Assembly: GCF_015554145.1 (NCBI RefSeq)
Contig: NZ_JADNHZ010000020.1
Coordinates: 1-56,565 of the forward strand
DNA from: Collinsella aerofaciens
GTDB lineage: Bacteria > Actinomycetota > Coriobacteriia > Coriobacteriales > Coriobacteriaceae
Length of the DNA stretch: 56,565 bases
Reading direction: 5' to 3'
The notes beneath the pieces were generated by a model. That model was given only the letters and a program-made list of their open reading frames with translations. It was not told where the DNA came from and searched no databases. Made by a program: the position numbers and the translations under genes. Each line of letters begins with the position of its first letter. The stretch's first letter is position 1. Shown here one piece after another: positions 28,093 through 36,382 of this stretch.

Positions 28093-29505
28093 ATGTCCAA
28101 GGTCCCCACGATCAATCCGGGTCCTGACGATTCCGATCGCATGCCCCAAGATGCCACCGAGACCCTGCCGATTATCAGCGCTGCAGGCACCAAGCAGCCC
28201 CAAACGAGTCTCGACGATTCGACCGATATCTCCGATGAAGAAGCCTATGCAAAGCTCAAGGCAAAGCGTGCCGAGCGTCGGCGCAAAAAGCTCATCCGAC
28301 GCGGTATCGCCGTCGGTGTCGTTGTTACCATCGCGCTCATTGCCATCATCGCAACGCTGGTCATCAACGCGCAACCCGCAGGCACCAACGGACCGGTGAC
28401 CGACATGGTCACCGAAGGCACGTTTACCACCACAGTCGAAGCCAAGGGGCAGCTTAAGCCCATCTCGGCATCGGTCGTCTCCCCTTCTGTCGACGGTACA
28501 GTTGAAAAGATCAACGTGCAGGCCGGACAGAGCGTCAACGAGGGCGACGTACTCATGACCATTAAGAACGACGCGCTCGATAGCGCTGTTTCCGAGGCGC
28601 AGCGCGCGGTCGCGGCCGCCCAGGAAGACCTGAACAATGCAAAGGTGGCACTCGCGGCCGCACAGGCCGCACCGACAACGGACAGTGACGGATCGACCGG
28701 TCCATCGGACGCAAACGCCAACGCAAATGCCGTCTCGACCGCCCAGCGCAACCTCGCCTCGGCCCAGGCAGCGCTGGAACAGGCAACTGCAAAGGCGGCC
28801 GAGCGCACCGTAAAGGCCCCCAGCTCGGGCAGCATCGTGGAGCTCAACGCCAAGGTGGGCGCTACGGTAACAGGCGGCATGATCATGGGTGAAAGCGACA
28901 CGAGCGGCGGCAAGCAGTGCATGCAAATCGCCGACCTGTCCAAGATGAAGGTGACGGTTCAGGTGGGCGAAAAGGATATCGCCAAAATTGCCGTGGGCCA
29001 AAGCGCCAACGTGACCTATCCCGCGTTTCCCGATATCGTGAGCCAGGGCACCGTCACGGCTATCGCCTCGGTGGCAAACTCTGACTCCGGCTCCGGTAGC
29101 GGCGGCAGCGTGACCTTTAACGTCGACATCCTCATCGAAGCACCCGACAGTCGCCTTAAGCCGGGTATGACTGCCGAGGTCTCGGTAGTGACCGAGAAGC
29201 TCGACGACGTGGTTATGGTGCCGACCATGGCGCTGATGACCGAAGATGGCGAGCACTATTACGTCAATCAGGCCACCGATTCGGAAGGCAAGAAGACGCG
29301 CCGCGTGAAGGTGACCGTCGTGACGCAAAACGACAACGAGGCTGTAGTCGGTAAGACGCAGGTCAAGCGCGACGACCAGGGCAACGAGATCAACCCAGAC
29401 GTCCCGGTTACCAAGTTACGCGACGGCGACACCATCGTGACGGATACCGGCACAGGCATGACGGCAGACGGCGGCGACAATATGTCTGCCGACGAGGGCA
29501 AGTAA
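28093..29505 (+). CDS. MacA-like periplasmic adaptor of an ABC efflux system
   Basis: This 470-residue HlyD/MacA-type protein has a cytoplasmic N-terminus, one membrane segment near residues 70-92 (IAVGVVVTIALIAIIATLVI), and then a biotinyl-lipoyl-like half (FTTTVEAKGQLKPISASVVSP). An Ala/Gln-rich coiled-coil hairpin near 165-235 and a second lipoyl half plus beta-barrel (PSSGSIVELNAKVGATV) follow. In a monoderm it would bridge the ABC permease and the cell wall and may help release substrate. AAAGGAGACGCT precedes the ATG. It overlaps the ATPase gene by one base, so the three proteins form one MacAB-type unit. The substrate cannot be deduced. Confidence 0.88.
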   Translation: MSKVPTINPGPDDSDRMPQDATETLPIISAAGTKQPQTSLDDSTDISDEEAYAKLKAKRAERRRKKLIRRGIAVGVVVTIALIAIIATLVINAQPAGTNGPVTDMVTEGTFTTTVEAKGQLKPISASVVSPSVDGTVEKINVQAGQSVNEGDVLMTIKNDALDSAVSEAQRAVAAAQEDLNNAKVALAAAQAAPTTDSDGSTGPSDANANANAVSTAQRNLASAQAALEQATAKAAERTVKAPSSGSIVELNAKVGATVTGGMIMGESDTSGGKQCMQIADLSKMKVTVQVGEKDIAKIAVGQSANVTYPAFPDIVSQGTVTAIASVANSDSGSGSGGSVTFNVDILIEAPDSRLKPGMTAEVSVVTEKLDDVVMVPTMALMTEDGEHYYVNQATDSEGKKTRRVKVTVVTQNDNEAVVGKTQVKRDDQGNEINPDVPVTKLRDGDTIVTDTGTGMTADGGDNMSADEGK

Positions 29506-30278
29506 TGCGTCCCGTCATCGACATCCGCAACGTGCACCGCATCTTTGAGAGCGAGGCCGGTTGCGCCCACATCCTGCACAACGTGAGCCTGGCGGTGAAC
29601 CCCGGTGAGTTCGTCGCCATCACCGGCCCCTCGGGCTCGGGCAAGTCGACGCTCATGAACATCCTGGGCTGCCTGGACAAGCCGACGGCGGGTGATTATT
29701 TCCTGCAAGGGCTCAACGTCGCCGAGCTCGACGATGATGAGCTCACCGAGGTGCGCGCGCTGAGCATCGGCTTTGTCTTTCAGAGTTTTAACTTGCTGCC
29801 GCGTCTGACGGTGATCGAAAACGTCATGCTGCCGCTGTCCTACACCAATGTGCCGCGTAGCCAGCGCGAGATGCGCGCCGTGCACGCGCTGCAAGCCGTC
29901 ACACTGCCGGTCGACCATTGGGACCACCGCATATCGGAACTCTCGGGCGGACAGATGCAGCGCGTCGCCATCGCGCGCGCCCTCGTCAACGACCCGCCCA
30001 TCATTTTGGCCGACGAGCCAACGGGAAATCTAGACTCGACAACCGGGGCGCTCGTCATGGAAACCTTCCACAAGCTCCAGAAACGCGGCAAGACCATCGT
30101 ACTCATCACGCATGACCCCGGCATCGCCGCCGAGGCCGATCGAGCCGTAACCATCCGTGACGGGCGAATCCATGACGGCGCATATGTCGCGCATACACCG
30201 AATACGTTACGCGGGGCCGTCAAAAACCTGCCCGCGATTTCTGCAACCACCAATCAGCCGAAAGGAGCGAAGGCATGA
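29505..30278 (+). CDS. MacB/LolD-type ABC transporter ATPase
   Basis: This 257-residue ATPase has Walker A GPSGSGKSTLMN near residue 41, Q-loop FVFQSFNLLP, signature LSGGQMQRVAIARAL, Walker B IILADEP and the H-loop ITHDP. It is the standard size for the type VII (mechanotransmission) ABC family. It overlaps the adaptor gene by one base and the permease start by four bases, so translation of all three is coupled. A Pro/Asn/Ala-rich tail of about 35 residues follows the last motif. Confidence 0.93.
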   Translation: MRPVIDIRNVHRIFESEAGCAHILHNVSLAVNPGEFVAITGPSGSGKSTLMNILGCLDKPTAGDYFLQGLNVAELDDDELTEVRALSIGFVFQSFNLLPRLTVIENVMLPLSYTNVPRSQREMRAVHALQAVTLPVDHWDHRISELSGGQMQRVAIARALVNDPPIILADEPTGNLDSTTGALVMETFHKLQKRGKTIVLITHDPGIAAEADRAVTIRDGRIHDGAYVAHTPNTLRGAVKNLPAISATTNQPKGAKA

Positions 30279-31489
30279 GCACCCGCGATCTTGTCCAAGA
30301 AGCCCTTCACTCGCTCGAGGCCAACAAGGGACGCAGCCTGCTCACCATCCTTGGCATCGTCATTGGCATCGCCTCGGTCATCGCCATGACTTCGCTCATC
30401 GGCGGCATCCAAAACAGCCTGGTCAAAAGCCTGGGCCTCAATGCAGCCCGCATGGTAGAGATCTATTCGTCCCAAGAACTCACCGATTCGGATGTGGAAA
30501 AGCTTCGCAAACTGGTGCCGCAGATTGAGCAGATCGGCATCGTCGATAGCGCCTATTCCGAGTACAAGGTCGGGGATAAAAGCTATACCGTCATGGCACA
30601 CGGCGTCGATAGCGACATGCTCGATGCCGTGTGCGCCAGCAAGCTCGTTGCGGGACGTGTTTATTCACAGGCAGAGTCTCAATCAGGCTCGCGCGTGGCG
30701 CTCATCAGCCGCGGCGGCGCCGATCAGCTTTACGGCAACGAACAGGACGCACTGGGGAAAACCATCAAGGTGTCCAACGGCGAGGTGCAGATTGTAGGCG
30801 TGATTGATGGCGGCAGCGACTCCATGGGCTCGCTCACGCTGTATATGCCACGCGAAACCATCTCCGGCCTGTTTGGCGACGAGAATCCTTCATTCCCCAG
30901 CGTGACGGCACTTGCCGCCGAGGGCACAGACATGGACGAGCTCTGCAAGACCATCGAGTCTAAGGTGCGCGCGATGAAGGGCATCTCGGAGGATGATGAG
31001 TACGACAGCGTATCGGCGACCTCCATGAAAAGCGCCATCGATGCACTCAACTCGTTTATGGGCGCCTTCTCGCTCATCATGGGCGCTGTCGCCAGTATCT
31101 CGCTGCTTGTCGCCGGTATCGGCATTATGAATATGATGCTCACCAACGTGACTGAGCGCATCCGCGAGATCGGTATTCGCCGTGCCCTGGGCGCCAGTCG
31201 CCGCGATATCACCGCGCAGTTTTTGGCCGAGTCCTCGGCGCTGTGCGTCACCGGTGGCCTGCTGGGTATCCTGATTGGCTATCTGCTGGCCTGGGGCCTC
31301 GCGATGTTTGCCGCAGGATCAGGGGTTCTCAGCGAGCTCGGCGCCAGCGGGCAAATCACACCGAGCTTTTCAATCGCCACGGTGCTGCTGGCCTTCGCCG
31401 TCTCCGTCGGCATCGGCGTAATCTTTGGCTTCTACCCCGCTCGCCGCGCGGCAAAGCTCAACCCGGTGGAGTGCCTACGCTACCAGTAA
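30275..31489 (+). CDS. MacB/FtsX-type ABC permease
   Basis: This 404-residue permease has the type VII layout: one N-terminal membrane helix (SLLTILGIVIGIASVIAM near residue 20), a large extracellular MacB_PCD domain of about 210 residues, and three C-terminal helices beginning near 270 (FSLIMGAVASISLLVAGIGIM). The family motif TERIREIGIRRALGASRRDI is present. It completes the adaptor-ATPase-permease operon. Its stop codon lies in the first of three 21-base direct repeats. The function (export of peptide, toxin or antibiotic) cannot be told from sequence. Confidence 0.92.
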   Translation: MSTRDLVQEALHSLEANKGRSLLTILGIVIGIASVIAMTSLIGGIQNSLVKSLGLNAARMVEIYSSQELTDSDVEKLRKLVPQIEQIGIVDSAYSEYKVGDKSYTVMAHGVDSDMLDAVCASKLVAGRVYSQAESQSGSRVALISRGGADQLYGNEQDALGKTIKVSNGEVQIVGVIDGGSDSMGSLTLYMPRETISGLFGDENPSFPSVTALAAEGTDMDELCKTIESKVRAMKGISEDDEYDSVSATSMKSAIDALNSFMGAFSLIMGAVASISLLVAGIGIMNMMLTNVTERIREIGIRRALGASRRDITAQFLAESSALCVTGGLLGILIGYLLAWGLAMFAAGSGVLSELGASGQITPSFSIATVLLAFAVSVGIGVIFGFYPARRAAKLNPVECLRYQ

Positions 31490-31542
31490 GCCACCACCAG
31501 CTACCAGTAAGCCACCACCAGCTACCAGTAAGCCACCACCAA
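31480..31542 (+). repeat. Three 21-bp tandem repeats at the permease 3' end
   Basis: The unit CTACCAGTAAGCCACCACCA plus one base occurs at 31480-31500, 31501-31521 and 31522-31542. The unit length keeps frame, so each copy repeats the TAA stop. The last copy differs at its final base. It looks like a slippage duplication of the gene end. Confidence 0.9.
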
Positions 31543-31543
31543 C

Positions 31544-31612
31544 AAGTTGCGGTGAATTAGGGACTGAATATGCTATCTAGCAGCAAAAACAGACACTATT
31601 TCACCGCAACTT
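31544..31612. repeat. 68-bp palindromic repeat, family 2, copy B
   Basis: The arms AAGTTGCGGTGAATTAGG and ACTATTTCACCGCAACTT pair imperfectly, matching copy A at 15165-15232 in arm sequence and total length, while the centre differs. It abuts the IS21-type fragment at 31614, as if it had inserted into that remnant. Confidence 0.8.
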
Positions 31613-31613
31613 A

Positions 31614-31708
31614 TTGAAGGGCTGTTTGCGCCAGTTCTGGGCGTCGTCCTCGAGCTATTGATGGATGACGGGCTTGTACGGGTCGAGCTTGCTCGGGACG
31701 CTCCTCCT
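31614..31708 (-). mobile_element. IS21-type transposase (IstA) remnant
   Basis: Read on the minus strand, this 95-base piece translates as SKLDPYKPVIHQ, a stop codon, then LEDDAQNWRKQ. This matches the N-terminal region typical of IS21-family IstA, where an uninterrupted DPYKP...WL(E/A)xDA...WRKQRHTA segment is usual. It is truncated on both sides and broken by a TAG, so it is dead. The reading after WRKQ is cut exactly at the 68-bp repeat. It marks the left edge of the cobalamin island. The call is from remembered family sequence and was not searched. Confidence 0.65.
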
Positions 31709-31742
31709 CGCGGGCGGGAGGGCGCGCAGGCGCGGCAAGCGC

Positions 31743-32516
31743 CTAGCGCGCGAACTCCCGTAAGAGCGCGTCTTCCACTTCCCGAAGCGAAAGGGCCCCG
31801 CTTCCCTCGGCGGGACGGGTGACCACGATGCAGCGCGCTCCCACGTCGCGCGCGGCGGCGAGCTTCTCGGCCGTGCCGCCTACGGTTCCCGAGTCCTTAG
31901 TCACAAGCCACTGGGCGCCCACCTGCCGAAGCATCGCCTCGTTGAGCTCGCGGGTGAAGGGCCCCTGCATGCCGATGACGTGCGACGGCGAAAACCCCGC
32001 GTCGATGCACTTCGTTATAGCACCGGGCAGCGGGAGCACACGCACGAAGAAGCGCTCCGCGAAATCGGCGACGCGCGTGTAGGGAGCAAGCTCCTTGCTC
32101 CCCGTCGTGAGAAGCGCGCGACCCGGGTTCTCGGAGAGAAAGCGCGCCGCGCGGGCGATCGACGCGACCGGCACGACGCCTTTGGGCAGCGCCTCGACCG
32201 GGCGCGCAAGGCGCAGGCATCGTGCACCCACGGCGAGCGAAGCGGCCCGGATGTTGCCGCTTGCGAGCGTAGCGAAGGGGTGCGTGGCGTCGACAACGAT
32301 GTACGCGCCGGAAAGCTCGCGCTCCATGTCGGCATCGTCGAGCCTGCCCGCATGCACCTCGATGCCCGGAAGCTCGCCCAAAAGCTCGCCTCCGTACTCG
32401 GTTGCCGCGTAGGCACGGGCGGGGATGCCCGCCCTGCTCGCCCATTCGCACAGAAGGCGGCCCTCGGTGGTGCCGGCGAAGATGCGCAGCGCCAGCGCGG
32501 ATGCGGGGGCCGTCAC
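31743..32516 (-). CDS. cbiJ: Precorrin-6A / cobalt-precorrin-6A reductase
   Basis: This 257-residue enzyme reduces the macrocycle of (cobalt-)precorrin-6A with NAD(P)H. Family features are RIFAGTTEGRLLCEWA at the N-terminus, YIVVDATHPFATLAS near residue 75, and VTKDSGTVGGTAEKLAAA near 205, where the C-terminal half binds nicotinamide. The start is GTG at 32516 overlapping the cbiC stop as GTGA. A longer open frame to 32786 is only the Arg-rich shadow of cbiC. It is the last gene of the minus-strand cobalamin operon. Confidence 0.9.
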   Translation of the reverse strand: MTAPASALALRIFAGTTEGRLLCEWASRAGIPARAYAATEYGGELLGELPGIEVHAGRLDDADMERELSGAYIVVDATHPFATLASGNIRAASLAVGARCLRLARPVEALPKGVVPVASIARAARFLSENPGRALLTTGSKELAPYTRVADFAERFFVRVLPLPGAITKCIDAGFSPSHVIGMQGPFTRELNEAMLRQVGAQWLVTKDSGTVGGTAEKLAAARDVGARCIVVTRPAEGSGALSLREVEDALLREFAR

Positions 32517-33154
32517 TTCGGGCCGCCTGTGCGCGTGATCTGGTAGAGCAGCGCGTTCATAATGGCGGCCGCCACGGTCGAACCGCCCTTGCGACCCCTC
32601 GCGACGATGGCCGGAACGCGTCGTGCGAGTAGCTCCTCTTTCGCCTCGACCACGTTCACAAACCCGACCGGCACCCCAACGACGAGCGCGGGCGCGATCT
32701 TCCCCGCGTCCATGAGCTCGGCGAGGCGCAGAAGTGCTGTGGGAGCGTTGCCGACGGCCACGATGAGCGGACCCTCGATGCCGCAAGCTTTGTCCATGCT
32801 CGCAACGGCGCGAGTCGTGCCCGCGGCGCGCGCAGCCGCGGCGACATCAGGGGCGGCCATGAAGCACACGGCCTTGCAGCCGAGCTTCTCGAGCGCGGGC
32901 TTGCTTATGCCTGCGAGCGCCATGTTCGTGTCGGTGAGCACCGTGGCCCCTGCGCGCAGTGCGTCGAGCGCACAGTGCGCGGCGTCATGGGTAAACACGA
33001 GGGAATCGGCGTACGAGAAGTCGGCAGTGGTGTGGATGACGCGCTTCACGACGGGCTCTTCGAGCGGCGGGAACGTGCGGCCGCCGAGCTCTTCGGTGAT
33101 GATCTCGAAGCTGCGCCGCTCGATGTCGCCGGGCGCCATCTCCTTGGAATCCAT
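32513..33154 (-). CDS. cbiC: Precorrin-8X / cobalt-precorrin-8 methylmutase
   Basis: This 213-residue mutase moves the methyl group from C11 to C12 to give (cobalt-)hydrogenobyrinate. RVIHTTADFSYA near residue 38 carries the catalytic His. The glycine-rich VGNAPTALLRL and VGVPVGFVNVVEAKEEL segments are typical of CbiC/CobH, as is RGRKGGSTVAAAIMNAL. It starts immediately after the btuR stop with no gap and overlaps cbiJ by four bases. Confidence 0.94.
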   Translation of the reverse strand: MDSKEMAPGDIERRSFEIITEELGGRTFPPLEEPVVKRVIHTTADFSYADSLVFTHDAAHCALDALRAGATVLTDTNMALAGISKPALEKLGCKAVCFMAAPDVAAAARAAGTTRAVASMDKACGIEGPLIVAVGNAPTALLRLAELMDAGKIAPALVVGVPVGFVNVVEAKEELLARRVPAIVARGRKGGSTVAAAIMNALLYQITRTGGPK

Positions 33155-33670
33155 CTAGTACTCCACTCCTTCCCTTGCACATATCCCCTGCTCGTAGGGA
33201 TGTTTCTTGCACCGCATCTCGGTTATGTAGTCGGCCTTCTCCACGATCTTGTGGGAAGGCGCGCGCCCGGTGAGCGCTACTTCGACGCCGCGCGCGGACA
33301 TATCGAGCGCACGGTCCACGAGCGCCTCGTCGACAAGCCCCTTCGAAAGCGCGTCGAGCGCCTCGTCGAGCACGAGCAGTCCCTCTTGCGCGCCCTCGAG
33401 CTCGGCGAGCGCGGAAGCGAGGTTCCCATCGTGCAGCTCGCACGTCGCGGCAAGTTCTTCCGACGTCATCGACCAGGTAAACTTGTCCGACACCTTCCCC
33501 GCGAACACGGGCACGCCGAAATGCTCGGCGAGCAGGCGCACCTCCCCGCTTTCGCCGTCTTTCAGGAACTGCACGACGACGACGCGGCGGCCTGCAGCGA
33601 GCATGCGAAGGGCGAGGCCCATCGCCGCCGTGGTCTTGCCTTTGCCGTCGCCATGATACACGTGGATCAT
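33155..33670 (-). CDS. btuR: Corrinoid adenosyltransferase (BtuR/CobA type)
   Basis: This 171-residue enzyme adenosylates cob(I)yrinic acid diamide or other corrinoids with ATP. It begins MIHVYHGDGKGKTTAAMGLA, containing the P-loop GDGKGKTT, followed by VVVVQFLKDGESGE. LLVLDEALDAL, with its acidic Walker B-like site, and ALTGRAPSHKIVEKADYITEM complete the family pattern. The ATG at 33670 overlaps the cbiP stop as ATGA; the longer frame to 34174 is a shadow of cbiP. Confidence 0.93.
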   Translation of the reverse strand: MIHVYHGDGKGKTTAAMGLALRMLAAGRRVVVVQFLKDGESGEVRLLAEHFGVPVFAGKVSDKFTWSMTSEELAATCELHDGNLASALAELEGAQEGLLVLDEALDALSKGLVDEALVDRALDMSARGVEVALTGRAPSHKIVEKADYITEMRCKKHPYEQGICAREGVEY

Positions 33671-35166
33671 ACGCCCTCCTCGATAATGCGGTAGACATAC
33701 TCCATGTCGAGCGCCCCGCGCACGACGTCGGCCAGGCGGTCGAACTCGCGCGCACGGTGATCGGCCGCGGACGCCGCGCCCGCAGCACCCACGACGTTCT
33801 CGGGCAGGCCGCGCATGCGCGCGAGCGAGCGCGCGAGGGCGAGCGCCACCCCCGGTTCGTCGAACAGGCCGTGGAGATAGGTTCCGAACACGTTTCCGCA
33901 GGCCGCGCCTTCTGGTTTGCCGCCAATCGTGCCCGCAGGAGCGCAGGAGACGGTCGTTTCGCCGTCGTGAATCTCGTACCCGCGCGCCGTCATGCCGTTC
34001 CACACCGAGAACGCGCCTTGGGCGCCCGTGATGCGCAGTGCCGACTGGGCGAGGCGCTTTTCCTCCTTGAACACCGTACTTGCAGGGATGAGCCCGAGCC
34101 CGCGCGCGGTGCCAGCGCCTTCCCTGCCGTGCGGGTCGGAAAGCTCGTCTCCCAAAAGCTGGTAGCCTCCGCATATGCCGAGCACCGGCGTGCCCGCGCC
34201 CGAAAGCGCGCGTACACAGGCTCCGATGCCGCTAGCCGCAAGCCAGCGCGCGTCGTCGAGCGTGGTCTTCGAGCCGGGGAGCACCACCAGGTCGGGTCGG
34301 CCCAGATCGGTCGTCGAGGAAACGTAGCGCACGCCCACGCCGGGCACGCGCGAAAGCGGGTCGAAGTCGGTGAAGTTCGAAAGATGCGGAAGACGCACGA
34401 CGGCGACGTCGATGACGCCGCGCGCCTCGCGGGCAGATAGGCGCGGCGCGAGCGAGTCCTCGTCGTCCAGGTCGAGCGTAAGATACGGCACGACCCCCAC
34501 GACGGGAACCCCGCACATCTTCTCGAGCGGGGCCAAACCCGGGCGCAGGATTTCCACATCGCCGCGGAACTTGTTCACCACAAGCCCCCGCAAAAGCGCG
34601 CGGTCCTCGGGCGCAAGGAGCGCGACCGTGCCGTAGAGCTGGGCAAATACCCCGCCCGGGTCGATGTCGCCCGCAAGCAGCACGGGGGAGGACACGGCGC
34701 GCGCGACCCCCATGTTGACGATGTCATTTTCGGCAAGGTTGATTTCGGCGGGGCTGCCGGCGCCCTCGATGACGATGACGTCGTTTTCCTCCGCGAGCGA
34801 ATCGAACGCCTCCAAAATCTGCGGCATGAGCGCCTTCTTTCGCGCGAAGTAGTCCCTCGCAGCGAAGGCTCCCTGCGCCTTGCCGGCCACGATGAGCTGG
34901 CTTCGGTGGCCGCTTTCAGGCTTGAGCAGGATGGGGTTCATGCGCACGTCGGGCGGGATGCCGCACGCCTCGGCCTGCATGATCTGGGCGCGCCCCATCT
35001 CGAGCCCGTCGGCCGTGACACCGCTGTTGAGTGCCATGTTCTGGCTCTTGAAGGGAGCCACGCGCAGGCCGTCCTGCGAAAGCACGCGGCACAGCCCCGC
35101 CGCAAGCAGGCTCTTCCCCGCGTTCGACATGGTGCCCTGGATCATGATGGGCTTGGCCCTACCCAC
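33667..35166 (-). CDS. cbiP: Cobyric acid synthase
   Basis: This 499-residue enzyme amidates four side-chain carboxylates of adenosylcobyrinic acid diamide using glutamine and ATP. The N-terminal part has IMIQGTMSNAGKSLLAAGLC (P-loop variant) and PFKSQNMALNSGVT. The C-terminal glutamine amidotransferase has the nucleophile Cys in LGICGGYQLLGDEL and the His in GTYLHGLFDEPG. The GTG at 35166 overlaps the cobD stop by 8 bases; upstream in-frame codons are Arg-rich shadow of cobD. Confidence 0.93.
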   Translation of the reverse strand: MGRAKPIMIQGTMSNAGKSLLAAGLCRVLSQDGLRVAPFKSQNMALNSGVTADGLEMGRAQIMQAEACGIPPDVRMNPILLKPESGHRSQLIVAGKAQGAFAARDYFARKKALMPQILEAFDSLAEENDVIVIEGAGSPAEINLAENDIVNMGVARAVSSPVLLAGDIDPGGVFAQLYGTVALLAPEDRALLRGLVVNKFRGDVEILRPGLAPLEKMCGVPVVGVVPYLTLDLDDEDSLAPRLSAREARGVIDVAVVRLPHLSNFTDFDPLSRVPGVGVRYVSSTTDLGRPDLVVLPGSKTTLDDARWLAASGIGACVRALSGAGTPVLGICGGYQLLGDELSDPHGREGAGTARGLGLIPASTVFKEEKRLAQSALRITGAQGAFSVWNGMTARGYEIHDGETTVSCAPAGTIGGKPEGAACGNVFGTYLHGLFDEPGVALALARSLARMRGLPENVVGAAGAASAADHRAREFDRLADVVRGALDMEYVYRIIEEGV

Positions 35167-36382
35167 GGGTATCGACCTCCTTCGCCAAGCCTCGGCCATC
35201 CGCGCCCGCCATAGCGCCGCCGCAAGAAGCGCCGCCCCGTTCGTCGGGTTCGCCTTCGCCCGACGCACCTTCCGCCCGAAGCACGCGGCTGAACGCCATC
35301 GCAAGCCGGGCGTTCTCCCTGTGCGTGCGCACCGCGACGCGGCACCAGAAACGGGACAGTACCGAAAACGAGTCGCACGTGCGGACCAAAACACCCTGAT
35401 TATACAGGCGCTCGGGGATGTCTTTCGCCGGCGTGCGGACTAAAAGGAAGTTCGCATCCGACGGCACGACGGAAAGCCCGAGCGAGGAGAGCTCGTGGGA
35501 AAGCCACGCTCGCTCGCCCGCCAATACGTCGCGCGTGCGCGAGACGTATTCAACGTCTTCCAAGGCGGCGATGCCCGCGGCCTCGGCGACCGAGGAGACG
35601 GGCCACGCCTGCCCCGCCCGGCGAATCCCCTCGATGAGTTGGGCGTTTCCGCTGATCAGATATCCCAACCGCAACCCCGCCATTCCGTAGAGCTTGGTGA
35701 ACGCGGAGAGCACGGCCACATGGCGCGAACACGCGGCGCGTGCGGCCACGCTCCTTTCGCGGGCGTCGGGCGCAAATCCGAGGAAGCACTCGTCCACGAC
35801 GAGCAGCGCGCCCACCTGCTCGCAGCGGCAAGCCGCGGCCTCGATCACGCTGGGGTCGACGAGGCGCCCCGTCGGGTTGTTCGGATTGCAGAGGTACGCC
35901 ACGTCTCCCGGCCCCTCGATCGCGCGGGCGAAGGAGGCGGGCACGTCGAAGTCGTCCGCTTCGGAGAGCGGGAACTCCTGCACGCATGCGCCGTAGTACG
36001 ATGCCGCCTCCGCATATTCAGAGAACGTCGGCGCGCACACGACGATGCGTTTCGGGCGCACCGCCGTGGCGAGCCGCCAGATGATGTCGGACGCGCCCGC
36101 GCCGCAGACGATAGTATCTTCGGGAATGCCCTGGTCGCGCGCTAGCGCGCGAACGAGGGCGAGGCTTTCCCTATCGGGGTAGGCGTCGATTCGAGAAAGC
36201 GCCTTGCAAGCTGCGGCGACGGCGCGCGGCGAGGGGCCTGCCGGATTCACGTTCACCGAGAAGTCAATGAGGTCGGAGGCACCCCCCTCGCAAGCGATGC
36301 CGAGCGATTGCGCGCTGCCCCCATGCGTGCGGGCGCGCAGGATTCCCCCGGCAGCCCGGGGCGCGGCGTGGTCTTTCCTCAT
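35159..36382 (-). CDS. cobD: L-threonine-O-3-phosphate decarboxylase (HisC-like)
   Basis: This 407-residue PLP enzyme belongs to the class I/HisC-like aminotransferase fold and here most likely decarboxylates threonine phosphate to the aminopropanol phosphate linker of cobalamin. Evidence includes DLIDFSVNVNPAGPS (typical CobD opening), VCGAGASDIIWRLA, LCNPNNPTGRLV, LVVDECFLGF, and the PLP lysine in SAFTKLYGMAGLRLGY. A Gly/Glu/Arg-rich tail of about 40 residues follows the fold. Placement between cbiB and cbiP favours CobD over histidinol-phosphate aminotransferase. ATGA overlap with cbiB. Confidence 0.88.
   Translation of the reverse strand: MRKDHAAPRAAGGILRARTHGGSAQSLGIACEGGASDLIDFSVNVNPAGPSPRAVAAACKALSRIDAYPDRESLALVRALARDQGIPEDTIVCGAGASDIIWRLATAVRPKRIVVCAPTFSEYAEAASYYGACVQEFPLSEADDFDVPASFARAIEGPGDVAYLCNPNNPTGRLVDPSVIEAAACRCEQVGALLVVDECFLGFAPDARERSVAARAACSRHVAVLSAFTKLYGMAGLRLGYLISGNAQLIEGIRRAGQAWPVSSVAEAAGIAALEDVEYVSRTRDVLAGERAWLSHELSSLGLSVVPSDANFLLVRTPAKDIPERLYNQGVLVRTCDSFSVLSRFWCRVAVRTHRENARLAMAFSRVLRAEGASGEGEPDERGGASCGGAMAGADGRGLAKEVDTRG

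Noticed and set aside
31480-31542. CRISPR-like array
   Set aside because: Three direct repeats lie back to back without spacers, and there are no cas genes.
33671-34174. N-terminal extension of btuR, and similar ones for cbiJ, cbiP, cobD, cobS and the CobU-CobC fusion
   Set aside because: The extra codons are Arg-rich shadows of the upstream genes; overlapping ATG or GTG starts at the family-conserved N-termini explain the proteins better.
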